A program made the position numbers and the translations under genes. From contig QQND01000006.1 of NCBI GenBank assembly GCA_003402745.1, forward strand, positions 1 to 61,860: a DNA stretch of 61,860 nt. The letters are read 5' to 3'. This DNA is from Verrucomicrobiota bacterium. Its GTDB lineage: Bacteria; Verrucomicrobiota; Verrucomicrobiia; Chthoniobacterales; Chthoniobacteraceae. Positions within the stretch are counted from its first letter, which is position 1; each line of letters starts with the position of its first letter. This document shows positions 54,554-61,860 of the stretch, piece after piece. The notes beneath the pieces were generated by a model, which had not been told where the DNA came from, did not search any database, and worked only from the letters and a program-made list of their open reading frames with translations.

Positions 54554-55378
54554 TTACCCCCCGATGCTTCTGAGCACGCTCTGCATGTGCTCAATGCTCT
54601 CTAAAGCAAGGCGTTCCGGACCGGGGGTGTAGTCGAAAACCTCCACAGAAACCCAGCCGTCATATTTGATTTCCCTGAGCGTTTTAAAGATGGGCACGAA
54701 GTCCACCTCCCCCATTCCGGGGCCGCGCCGGTTCGGATCGTTGGCGTGAAAATGTGCCATGTGCGAAGCGTGTTTGCGCAGGATGTCGCTCACTGGTGTG
54801 AGTTCGGTCGACATCGCTTTCACGTCCAGATGCAAACGGCACCGGGGTGAATCCACCATCCGCATCAGTTCGACTCCCAGATCCGCAGTGCGCAGAAAAT
54901 CGCCCTCCTCCGGACCGAGCGGTTCAATCGCCAGCGTGATGCCAGTTTCCTCCAAAAGCGGCGTCACCTGCCGCAGCGTGTCTGCGGCGTAACGCATGGC
55001 TTCTTCGTGGGACACGCCCGGTAAAAGGTTCCTTTGTTTGGGAGAACCAAGCACCATCACGTGGCCGCCAAGATCGCGGCAAAGCCGGACCAACTCTTTC
55101 AAATACTCCGCCGTGTTCGCGCGGATCGAGGCGTCCGGAGTCGTAAGATAAAACCCCTCTGTTTGCGCGAGAAGCCAGTGGAGGCCAATGATTTCAAGGC
55201 CGGAATCCGAAGCGATTTTCTTCAGTTCCGTCCTCTTTTGAGGCGAAACCTCCGTCGCATATTTCGCCAGGGTGAAAGGCGCAATTTCTAAACCCGTGTA
55301 GCCGCATTCGCGGGAAAATGCGCAGGCCTTTTCAAAGGACCAGTCTGGAAAGGTTTCATTACAAATAGCGAATTTCAT
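54554..55378 (-). CDS. Sugar phosphate isomerase/epimerase (xylose-isomerase-like TIM barrel)
   Basis: A 274-residue AP-endonuclease-2/xylose-isomerase-like TIM-barrel protein. Typical features: GYTGLEIAPFTLAKYA near residue 26, IGLHWLLA, MVLGSPKQRN, the metal-binding AIEPLGPEEGDFL, LHLDVKAMSTE, HMAHFHANDPNRRGPG and WVSVEVFDY. It probably isomerises or epimerises a sugar or keto-sugar. It is downstream of the exported beta-propeller and cupredoxin genes, which may supply the sugar. Confidence 0.88.
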   Translation of the reverse strand: MKFAICNETFPDWSFEKACAFSRECGYTGLEIAPFTLAKYATEVSPQKRTELKKIASDSGLEIIGLHWLLAQTEGFYLTTPDASIRANTAEYLKELVRLCRDLGGHVMVLGSPKQRNLLPGVSHEEAMRYAADTLRQVTPLLEETGITLAIEPLGPEEGDFLRTADLGVELMRMVDSPRCRLHLDVKAMSTELTPVSDILRKHASHMAHFHANDPNRRGPGMGEVDFVPIFKTLREIKYDGWVSVEVFDYTPGPERLALESIEHMQSVLRSIGG

Positions 55379-55436
55379 GGAGTGGTTAAATTGGGGAATA
55401 CAAATCAGTCTCAGCGCTTGCTCTCGCTTCGCGCTC

Positions 55437-56969
55437 TTACTTTGCCAGCTTATTGATCGTGTATGCTGCGATGGAATGGGCCAGCGGCTGGGCCTCTGAT
55501 TTCAGCCCGCTAAACGTCAAGCGCATCACACGTTGTGCCATCATCTGCGGATACACCAGCGCCACTTTCCGCCGGTCAGCACTCCATCTCACCGCAGACG
55601 GCTTTGTCATCTGCGCCCTAGTCTCAGGGCCGCCGTAGCTGGAAGAATACTCATACCAGTACGTTTCGGTGCTGAACGACTCGGGTTTGTCTCCACTGCC
55701 AACATCCACCGGCTGTGTGAATTCAATTTCAAATCCGTCCTTCACCAGGTGCATTCCCAGAACCTCGAACACGCGCCCCCCATTGAATTTAATACGCTGC
55801 AACCCTTCCATCGCACCCGCCCATTCACGCATCGTTTGTCCCACATAAAGCTCGGTGCCGTCCGGCGAAAACGCCATCCGGTTCGAACCGTTGCGGAGGC
55901 CGTTGTTGGAATAAAAATCCACACACGCGCCCTGCCGGACCCCGTCCACTTCCTCCAACATCACGCGAATGATCCGCGGCGCAGCTGCGTCCGCTACCAA
56001 CATCTGGCCCGCAAACGGTCCAAACTTTCCGCCCGTCAAATCAAACAGCGGCTCCGCAGGAGAACGTGAAAACCCATACGGAAACAAGACCGCAGCCGGT
56101 GTCCGCATCGCGTCGAGTTCCGCCATGGGTTGTTTGAGCGGGTCGCGTTTCGGTTCGTTTTTTATATACTCGGGATCCCACACAAGAGAGGACGGGTGTC
56201 CGTAGAACAACCCCTGGCGCACATGGTAAAGCGGATTGGTCGTCCGGAAATCACCCTGGTTATCCGTCACCCAAATCGCACCGTCCGGACCGCACTGGAT
56301 CCCGTTGGGCGAGCGGAACCCCTTGGCCCAAGGCGTCAAACCGGTCTTCACATCCCAGTGCATGACCCAACCGCGGTGTTCGACCGAGGCAAAATTACGC
56401 CCCCGGCGGCTGACTTCCGAAAACCTCCCTCGGGTGTGTTCAAAGGTAAACCCCGAATGCGAGGCCGTGTTAAGCGCGATGTAAAAACCGCCCGCGCCGT
56501 CGGGCACCGGACCCGCAGTGACTTCGTGGTAAGCGCCGCTCAAGTTGAACGAAGCCTCGGTGCGGTACTCATCGGCAATCCCGTCTCCATCGTGGTCGAT
56601 CACCCGTGTGAGCTCCGGCATCTGGCTCACAAGCATTTCGCGATCGGACACGACAAACAACCCGTTGCCGTTGTGTAGGGACTGGTCGCTGAACCGCGTC
56701 CATTGCATCTGCGCAGGATCTGGCGTGGGCACTGCCGTGAGAATGCCCGAACGGCGCGTCAAAACGACCAGTTTGCCTGAGGGCGTAAAGCCGAGCCCCC
56801 CGATTTCAGGCGCAATGCCCTTTGGCATCTGGATTTCCTGAACTTGGTAGGGCGGCGCGGCGGCAGCCTCCGATGCGGAAGCCGCTGCTAAAGCCACTTG
56901 CGAGCCAGCGAGAGCTGTAAACCAGAAACTCGTGACCGCCGTAAATTGAAAAAGGGAGAGAGTTTTCAT
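55437..56969 (-). CDS. Exported beta-propeller protein (sugar-dehydrogenase-like)
   Basis: A 510-residue secreted protein with a signal peptide (about 1-28). The body repeats the six-bladed NHL/sorbosone-dehydrogenase-like pattern (GGLGFTPSGKLVVLTRR, DHDGDGIADEYRTEA, GFRSPNGIQCGPDGAIWVTDNQGDF, MAFSPDGTELYVGQTM). No CxxCH is present, so no c-type heme is attached. Often paired in PVC bacteria with cytochrome or copper proteins. Activity may be oxidation of a sugar or polyol, but that is inferred. It lies 37 bases downstream of the cupredoxin gene. Confidence 0.8.
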   Translation of the reverse strand: MKTLSLFQFTAVTSFWFTALAGSQVALAAASASEAAAAPPYQVQEIQMPKGIAPEIGGLGFTPSGKLVVLTRRSGILTAVPTPDPAQMQWTRFSDQSLHNGNGLFVVSDREMLVSQMPELTRVIDHDGDGIADEYRTEASFNLSGAYHEVTAGPVPDGAGGFYIALNTASHSGFTFEHTRGRFSEVSRRGRNFASVEHRGWVMHWDVKTGLTPWAKGFRSPNGIQCGPDGAIWVTDNQGDFRTTNPLYHVRQGLFYGHPSSLVWDPEYIKNEPKRDPLKQPMAELDAMRTPAAVLFPYGFSRSPAEPLFDLTGGKFGPFAGQMLVADAAAPRIIRVMLEEVDGVRQGACVDFYSNNGLRNGSNRMAFSPDGTELYVGQTMREWAGAMEGLQRIKFNGGRVFEVLGMHLVKDGFEIEFTQPVDVGSGDKPESFSTETYWYEYSSSYGGPETRAQMTKPSAVRWSADRRKVALVYPQMMAQRVMRLTFSGLKSEAQPLAHSIAAYTINKLAK

Positions 56970-57006
56970 AAGAAATGAAACGTTCGAAAATATGTTCGCG
57001 GTCGGG

Positions 57007-58287
57007 TTAGGGCTTCTTGATCTTAGCTTCGGAAGACTGCTTTGCCTTCTGCTGGGGCGGCTCAGGACGGTCTTTGATCGACAAAACAAGACCCCCGCTC
57101 TCTTCGCGCACCCGTACTGCGTCGACATCTGCAGGAGCCACCTTCCACGCGGGCGCTGATGCCGCCCCCTCCAACGTCACCCGCAACTCGAAGCCGTCTT
57201 TCGGCGAAGGCACAACTTTTTCGCGATACGTGCGAGCCCCGATGCGGTACCGGAACTCAGGCGCTCCTCCCTCCATTTTGTAACCTAGGAACACCGGAGC
57301 CGGATCCGTTCCGAGCGCCTGTGGAGTGGGGCCGGAAGCCCGGTAAACGAGGTGCCCCATCAGCAGGGGGATGTACATTTTTGGACGACCGCTCCCGGGC
57401 TCCTTGCCCCAGTAAGTGTCCATATCCAGAAAACCTCCGCGCCACACATAGAGCAGTCGACATTCCGTGGAATCCCACACGTACGAGAAGTCGGGCCCGT
57501 GATTGACTGCGATCGCCCCGGCCACTCCCTTCTCCGCCTTGATCACCGCCGGCACTTCGCGCTCCACACCCGTCACAGGGTCTTTCTCCTTCTTGGTGAT
57601 ATCCAAACGTGTTGCAGGATCGTACTTTACCGCGTCCTTGCCAACCCCGTGGTGGGCAAACACTACCGGGTCGAGATCTGGATCCGGTGCAAATGTCCGC
57701 ATCACCAAGGGGCGCTCAAAGGTCCCAAGCGGCTTGTGCGTCATACCCGAATTCTTTAGCGCGTCTTCCACCTGCACGACCTTTTCAGTGCTCTTCTGCG
57801 CCGAATCGAGTTTCACCCCCGCAGCCCGCACGCGCATCACCCCGCGCATGGTGAACCAGTGGCCGGGGAAAGTGCACACATACGGATATTCCCCTTCCAT
57901 CTCCGGAGCCGTAAACTCCAAGACCTCCTTCTTCGTAGGGGCGAGCAGTTTAGTGGCCGCCACAATTCCAGGAACGACGGGCACAAAATTTTTCTCCATG
58001 CCCTCCAGCCCCATCGTGTTCACCGCCGCGATCACGGCCGGCTCCGCATCCGGCTTCAAAATGACCAAGTTGTGCGGCATCACGCAGTCATTGGAAAAAG
58101 TCAGCTCCACCGCGGCTCCGGCGGTGACGTCAAAACGGGTCGTTTCAAAGCGCACCAACCCAGGTAGCACCTTGATGCTGACCTTGGCTGTTTCCGTTGC
58201 AGCAGCGTTTTTTGCGAATGCGGCCGCGGGCTGGACGAGGGCTGGAACGAGCACCAACAGAGGAAGGAGGCGGGACAATGGTTTCAT
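57007..58287 (-). CDS. Exported azurin/plastocyanin-like copper protein fused to an unknown domain
   Basis: A 426-residue protein: signal peptide (about 1-25), a type 1 copper domain (about 35-155) with ligands H72, C138, H143 and M147 (the azurin spacing C-x4-H-x3-M), then about 260 residues of unrecognised beta-rich sequence (for example GAIAVNHGPDFSYVWDSTEC and KMYIPLLMGHLVYRASGP). It should carry electrons in the periplasm, perhaps to or from the downstream beta-propeller protein. ATG 58287 opens at the signal peptide. Divergent from a LysR-family gene. Confidence 0.82.
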   Translation of the reverse strand: MKPLSRLLPLLVLVPALVQPAAAFAKNAAATETAKVSIKVLPGLVRFETTRFDVTAGAAVELTFSNDCVMPHNLVILKPDAEPAVIAAVNTMGLEGMEKNFVPVVPGIVAATKLLAPTKKEVLEFTAPEMEGEYPYVCTFPGHWFTMRGVMRVRAAGVKLDSAQKSTEKVVQVEDALKNSGMTHKPLGTFERPLVMRTFAPDPDLDPVVFAHHGVGKDAVKYDPATRLDITKKEKDPVTGVEREVPAVIKAEKGVAGAIAVNHGPDFSYVWDSTECRLLYVWRGGFLDMDTYWGKEPGSGRPKMYIPLLMGHLVYRASGPTPQALGTDPAPVFLGYKMEGGAPEFRYRIGARTYREKVVPSPKDGFELRVTLEGAASAPAWKVAPADVDAVRVREESGGLVLSIKDRPEPPQQKAKQSSEAKIKKP

Positions 58288-58360
58288 GGAGGTTTTGGTA
58301 GATTCTATAGGGATAAGCCTGACAGCACGTTTATATTTTGTTTTGTTTTCCAATCTATTG

Positions 58361-58375
58361 TTGTGCGCTCGCAAA
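58361..58375. promoter_or_regulatory. Possible LysR-type operator in divergent spacer
   Basis: TTGTGCGCTCGCAAA contains the dyad TGCG-CT-CGCA with a T-N11-A type outline, between the divergent cupredoxin and LysR genes, 18 bases before the LysR start. A plausible site for autoregulation and control, but short dyads occur by chance. Confidence 0.35.
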
Positions 58376-58393
58376 CACTGAATTTTCTGCTTT

Positions 58394-59320
58394 ATGTCAC
58401 GCCACTACTTCAAAGAACTCCGCCTACAACAGTTTCGAGGCCTGCTGGCGGTTGTGCAGTGCGGTAGTTTTGCAAAGGCTGCCGTCCAGCTGCAGCTCAC
58501 CCGGGCGTCCGTGTGGCAGCAGGTACGCGCCTTAGAGGCCGAATTCGAATGCGTTCTGGTGGAGCCCGCCGGGAAACTCCTCCGCATCACAACCGAAGGT
58601 GCGCGTCTGGCGCAAATGGCGGGCCCGCTTGTGGAAAGCTTCGACTCCATAAAGTCCGCCTTCCGTGCCACGGCCACAACGGCGGCGCTCTCGATTGCCA
58701 CAACGCCCGGCTGCCTCGCCTACGAACTGCGAGGGGCCGTCGAAAGCGTACGACGCCTGTTTCCACAGGCGAAGCTCACGTTTCACGACCGCAATTCTCC
58801 GGCCGCGCTAGACCTTCTCGAAAATGGAGACGTGGATGTCGCTGTTGCGGCGCGGTTTTCAGAGTGGCCCGAGAAACTGGGTCTGGAATATCTTCCCTTC
58901 AAAGAGCATCCCTTCTGCTTGGTCGCCCCCGAAGGCCATCCTTTGCTAAAGATGAAGGCGCCCGCGCTTTCGGACCTTGTGCGTTACCCCGTACTCCTGC
59001 CGGGAGCCGCGACCAACTGCCGGCCCCGTCTGGAGCGGCTCCTTCGCGAAGCCGGCGTTTGGAAAAACCTCCAGATTGCCTTGGAATGCAGCTTCCCCGC
59101 CAGCCTGCTCGAATACGTGGACGCCGGCCTTGGAATCGCCATCACCCCCGCTCCTCCGGCGCTTCTGGCTTCTGGAAGCACCGGTTCGCTTCCCGGGCGG
59201 CGCACGAGATTGCGCGATTTGAGCGGCCTGCTGGGCAAGGAGCCTCTGTTTTACGTGACCCGTAAAGGCTGGGTGGAAACCGCCATCGCAGCCGCCTTTC
59301 GCCAGGCTGTCTTGAGGTGA
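58394..59320 (+). CDS. LysR-family transcriptional regulator
   Basis: A 308-residue LysR protein: N-terminal winged helix (about 10-70, FRGLLAVVQCGSFAKAAVQLQLTRASVWQQVRALEAEF) and a C-terminal co-inducer domain (about 95-300). It diverges from the cupredoxin/beta-propeller/isomerase genes and probably regulates them. The effector is unknown. Confidence 0.9.
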   Translation: MSRHYFKELRLQQFRGLLAVVQCGSFAKAAVQLQLTRASVWQQVRALEAEFECVLVEPAGKLLRITTEGARLAQMAGPLVESFDSIKSAFRATATTAALSIATTPGCLAYELRGAVESVRRLFPQAKLTFHDRNSPAALDLLENGDVDVAVAARFSEWPEKLGLEYLPFKEHPFCLVAPEGHPLLKMKAPALSDLVRYPVLLPGAATNCRPRLERLLREAGVWKNLQIALECSFPASLLEYVDAGLGIAITPAPPALLASGSTGSLPGRRTRLRDLSGLLGKEPLFYVTRKGWVETAIAAAFRQAVLR

Positions 59321-59388
59321 ACTGCAAAGCGAGTCGCCCGTGAAACTCAGCCTCGATTCCGAAGCCCACTCAGTCTACACACGTCACT

Positions 59389-60408
59389 ATGCTGCTGAAC
59401 CTGCAAAAGAACTCCAAACCCGGCGTGGTGTTTCCAGCGGCGCGCCCTCCCGTGGAGCGAATGTCCAAACTCCACGCTTTGTTGCAGGAGCGCGCCTATC
59501 CAAACTGCGCCACGCTTGCACGCGTGTTTGAGATCAGCAAAAAAACGGCCCAGCGCGACCTGGATTTCATGCGGGACCGTCTGTCCCTCCCCATTGCCTA
59601 CGACGCTCGGAAGTTTGGTTTTTATTACACGCGTCCCGTCGAATCCCTGCCTTCGCTGGATGTCAGCGAGGGCGAGCTTGTGGCTCTATTTATCGCCCAG
59701 AACGCCCTCCACCAGCATCACGGAACCGCCTACGAAGCGCCTTTGCGCTCGGCCTGCGCAAAAATCGCTGAGGCCATGAAGGACCGTGTTTCAGTGGACA
59801 TTCACGACCTCGCCAATCGCGTGTTCTTCAAGGGCGAAAGCGTCAGCGAAGTGGCTCCTGCCGTTTTCGAGGCCGTGGGTACAGCCGTGCGCGAGTGCCG
59901 AGAGCTGCTGTTTAGCTACCGAAAAATCGATGCCGACGCGGATGAAAATCGCCGGGTCCGCCCCTACCATCTGGGGTGTGTGAGCAATCAATGGTACCTT
60001 TTCGGTTGGGACGTAAGCCGGGGTGAAATGCGGACATTTGTCCTCGCCCGGCTGAAGAAGCCTAAGCTGTCGTCCACGGTCTTCATCCGTCCACAGGATT
60101 TTTCGATCGAGAGTTTTCTCCTACACAGTTTGGGTGTTTTCTCGAGCCAGAGCGAACCCCAGACGGTGCGCATCCGGTTCACGGGATGGGCGGCGCAGAT
60201 TGTGCGTGAGCGGGCGTGGCATGCCAGCCAGCGGCTGAGCGAACTGGAGAAGGGGTGCGTGGAATTGGAGCTGCGGCTCTCAAGTTTGGTCGAGGTGGAA
60301 CGGTGGATCCTGAGCTTCGGTGCGCACGCCCAAGCGCTCGAGCCTGAGGCCTTGGTGAGCACCCTCCGCAACCGGGTGCGTGCCCTCGCGAAGATGTACG
60401 ACGCTTGA
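59389..60408 (+). CDS. WYL-domain transcriptional regulator
   Basis: A 339-residue YafY-like regulator: an HTH near residues 23-80 (PPVERMSKLHALLQ, ARVFEISKKTAQRDLDFMRDRLSLPI), a WYL-type ligand domain (about 160-250, with SYRKIDADADENRRVRPYHLG, NQWYLFGWD) and a C-terminal extension. WYL proteins sense nucleic-acid-like ligands and often regulate defence or CRISPR genes, but no such genes are next to it here. ATG 59389 keeps the PPVER opening; 59461 is a shorter alternative. Confidence 0.88.
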   Translation: MLLNLQKNSKPGVVFPAARPPVERMSKLHALLQERAYPNCATLARVFEISKKTAQRDLDFMRDRLSLPIAYDARKFGFYYTRPVESLPSLDVSEGELVALFIAQNALHQHHGTAYEAPLRSACAKIAEAMKDRVSVDIHDLANRVFFKGESVSEVAPAVFEAVGTAVRECRELLFSYRKIDADADENRRVRPYHLGCVSNQWYLFGWDVSRGEMRTFVLARLKKPKLSSTVFIRPQDFSIESFLLHSLGVFSSQSEPQTVRIRFTGWAAQIVRERAWHASQRLSELEKGCVELELRLSSLVEVERWILSFGAHAQALEPEALVSTLRNRVRALAKMYDA

Positions 60409-60484
60409 TTTTGAGTGCCGACAGCAGCACGGTTTACCGTCCGCTGCCGAGGTCACTTCGCCGTGTTCGTCCACCCGTCAGAAA

Positions 60485-61261
60485 ATGAATAGTCCCGCTA
60501 TCACCGTCATCATCGCCACCCACAACCGTGCGACCCTGCTCCGGCGTGCGCTGGCTTCGCTGCTCGCGCAACAGTTGCCCTGCCACGAAATCATCGTAGT
60601 CTCCGATGTCTCGGATTCAGGCACCTATGCTGTGGCCAATGAACTCCTTCGCAAAGGGGATGTCTTCGCCCAGCGCCCCGGCATCCCTGGACCCGCGGCC
60701 AGCCGAAATCTCGCGCTCAAACTAGTCACCGGCACCGACGTCGTGTTTCTCGACGACGACGACGCATTCAAGCCCGATTTCCTCGCGAACGTGGCTGCGG
60801 CTCGAGCGCAGGGCCTCCCTCAAGAAATCTTATTCACGAGCTTCGAGGTCATTCATGAGCACTCGGGGGGAGAACTTATTCCGGTGAATTTGGCGCCGTT
60901 CGCCCTGGAGCAGGTATGGATCAAGAACTTCATCCCGAACAACTGCTTGGTTTACCCGGCTCCCGTCGTTAAGGACCTTTTCTATGACGAAAGCATCGCC
61001 TACGAGGACTGGGATTTTGTGTTGAGCGCCCACGCGCGCGCGCCGCTTCGGCATGTGCCGATCAACGGACCGTTAATTTACAAAAACGCGAATGCCGAGC
61101 AGGCGGCGCGCGGCGAGGAAAACAACGCCCACCTTCTGGAATGTTACATCAGAACGTACCAGAAACACCCCGCCACGGCGGCAGTCCGGGAGCAGCGAAA
61201 GGCGTTCTTCGCCGGAGTGGGCATCGATATTGAAGCCTGCATGCAAAGAGATCGCGCGTAG
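60485..61261 (+). CDS. Family 2 glycosyltransferase
   Basis: A 258-residue GT-A fold enzyme: TVIIATHNRATLLRRALASL at the start, VVSDVSDSGTYA for the nucleotide site, and the metal-binding VVFLDDDDAFKPDFL (DXD type) near residue 85; EDWDFVLSAHARAPL provides the general base region. Likely adds a sugar during surface polysaccharide or LPS synthesis. A GT32-like gene converges on it at the window end, suggesting a glycan cluster beyond the window. Confidence 0.88.
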   Translation: MNSPAITVIIATHNRATLLRRALASLLAQQLPCHEIIVVSDVSDSGTYAVANELLRKGDVFAQRPGIPGPAASRNLALKLVTGTDVVFLDDDDAFKPDFLANVAAARAQGLPQEILFTSFEVIHEHSGGELIPVNLAPFALEQVWIKNFIPNNCLVYPAPVVKDLFYDESIAYEDWDFVLSAHARAPLRHVPINGPLIYKNANAEQAARGEENNAHLLECYIRTYQKHPATAAVREQRKAFFAGVGIDIEACMQRDRA

Positions 61262-61344
61262 CGGTAAAAACGTTCTGTAAGGCTGCAGAAAGCAGATCAA
61301 CGGCAGAAACTGTCTCGCTCGCTAAAGGTCTTCCCTCAGCGGCA

Positions 61345-61860
61345 CTATCGGTAATTCGTAAAGGAAGGCGCCATATCGGCATGAAGGATACGATCCGCAT
61401 AACGGTAGGCAATCGGGTGGAAGACGTTCCCCCCGACCTCAGTCCATTCAAATGGGTAAGCGGATAGGGATCCGTCCGTAAATTGCGCACCCAACCTGTC
61501 CTGGGGATGGCGCGCCGGATTTTTAAGGAGGGCATCTGCTTTCCGATTGATGACCGCGTTTGTTTCCTGAAACCACGCTTCCGTAAATTCCGTGCGCGCC
61601 TTGAAAACCATCGCGCACAACCCCACCAGCTTGTCATGGTTCGCCTTCATTTCAGCCTCGAGGGCTCCGCCGACGGTCGCGACCCCATGCGGTCCAATTT
61701 CTGTGTACCCAGCACCAAAAGCTGGTGAGGCATCGACCAATTCAAAAAATGGAACCCAACTTTTACTCGTATGTTTAATGTCTGCATAGCCACCGCCATA
61801 AACGTGCAGCACATAACACCGCAGATAATCGCACTGATGAACTGCGCTCAGCAGCGGAAA
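61345..61860 (-). CDS. GT32-like glycosyltransferase (5' truncated by window edge)
   Basis: The frame is open to the window end; 171 codons are visible and the true start lies outside. The pattern DYLRCYVLHVYGGGYADIKH resembles the DXD-bearing core of GT32/capsular sugar transferases (usually sDxxRyxxLyxyGGxYxDxD), but the second acidic residue of the DXD motif is Lys here. The remaining 130 residues have no clear motif. Probably a surface-glycan transferase; the K substitution may alter metal use. Confidence 0.6.
   Translation of the reverse strand, partial: FPLLSAVHQCDYLRCYVLHVYGGGYADIKHTSKSWVPFFELVDASPAFGAGYTEIGPHGVATVGGALEAEMKANHDKLVGLCAMVFKARTEFTEAWFQETNAVINRKADALLKNPARHPQDRLGAQFTDGSLSAYPFEWTEVGGNVFHPIAYRYADRILHADMAPSFTNYR

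Overview
The window looks like chromosomal DNA of a Gram-negative member of the Verrucomicrobiota (PVC superphylum). Evidence: a PSCyt1/DUF1549/DUF1553 protein next to a Tat-exported DUF1501 protein, other large exported proteins typical of Planctomycetes and Verrucomicrobia, ADP-heptose and LPS-transport genes, a high GC content, and dense 4-base ATGA/GTGA start-stop overlaps. No phage, integrase, transposase, rRNA or CRISPR array was seen. The assignment is inferred from gene content, not from a marker phylogeny.

Layout. 1-1611: left-truncated CHASE2 adenylate cyclase (-). 1866-5419: exported cytochrome c, aldehyde dehydrogenase, small membrane protein. 5472-10585: envelope operon (deoxyhypusine-synthase-like protein, heptose kinase, heptose bisphosphatase, TPR protein, LptE-like lipoprotein) ending in rsmI. 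10582-11900: thiH-thiS (-). 12073-14061: YbjN-like protein and AlaA-type aminotransferase. 14252-22423: sugar uptake locus with a GntR/LacI-type regulator diverging from an aldose-epimerase-like protein, ribose-type ABC transporter, divergent shikimate-dehydrogenase paralogue and fructokinase. 22431-23183: TerC (-). 23415-30879: MdtABC-like RND pump. 30947-35999: DUF1501 and PSCyt1/DUF1549/DUF1553 genes diverging from a GntR/FCD regulator across a palindromic operator.

36456-38245: an AT-richer island with a YkgJ-like cysteine-cluster protein, a GNAT/aminoacyltransferase-like protein and a SET-domain protein. 38630-44564: sialidase, hisS, rph, a sigma factor with its putative membrane partner, and purT. 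44881-49720: two alpha/beta hydrolases flanking a sulfur locus in which an ArsR regulator diverges from a rhodanese/DUF2892 gene and a CoA-disulfide-reductase/rhodanese gene. 49809-54366: tRNA-Tyr, inositol-phosphatase-family gene, ispF, cysS, left-handed beta-helix protein, YfgM-like TPR protein. 54554-59320: TIM-barrel isomerase, exported beta-propeller and cupredoxin fusion protein, with a divergent LysR gene. 59389-61860: WYL regulator, family 2 glycosyltransferase and an edge-truncated GT32-like glycosyltransferase.

Most worth following up: the sugar operon, which pairs an AroE paralogue lacking the usual carboxylate-binding motif with a permease carrying about 115 extra residues; the YkgJ/GNAT/SET island; the deoxyhypusine-synthase-like protein in the heptose operon; the sulfur-responsive locus with in-frame minisatellites; and the GntR operator controlling the DUF1549/DUF1501 pair.
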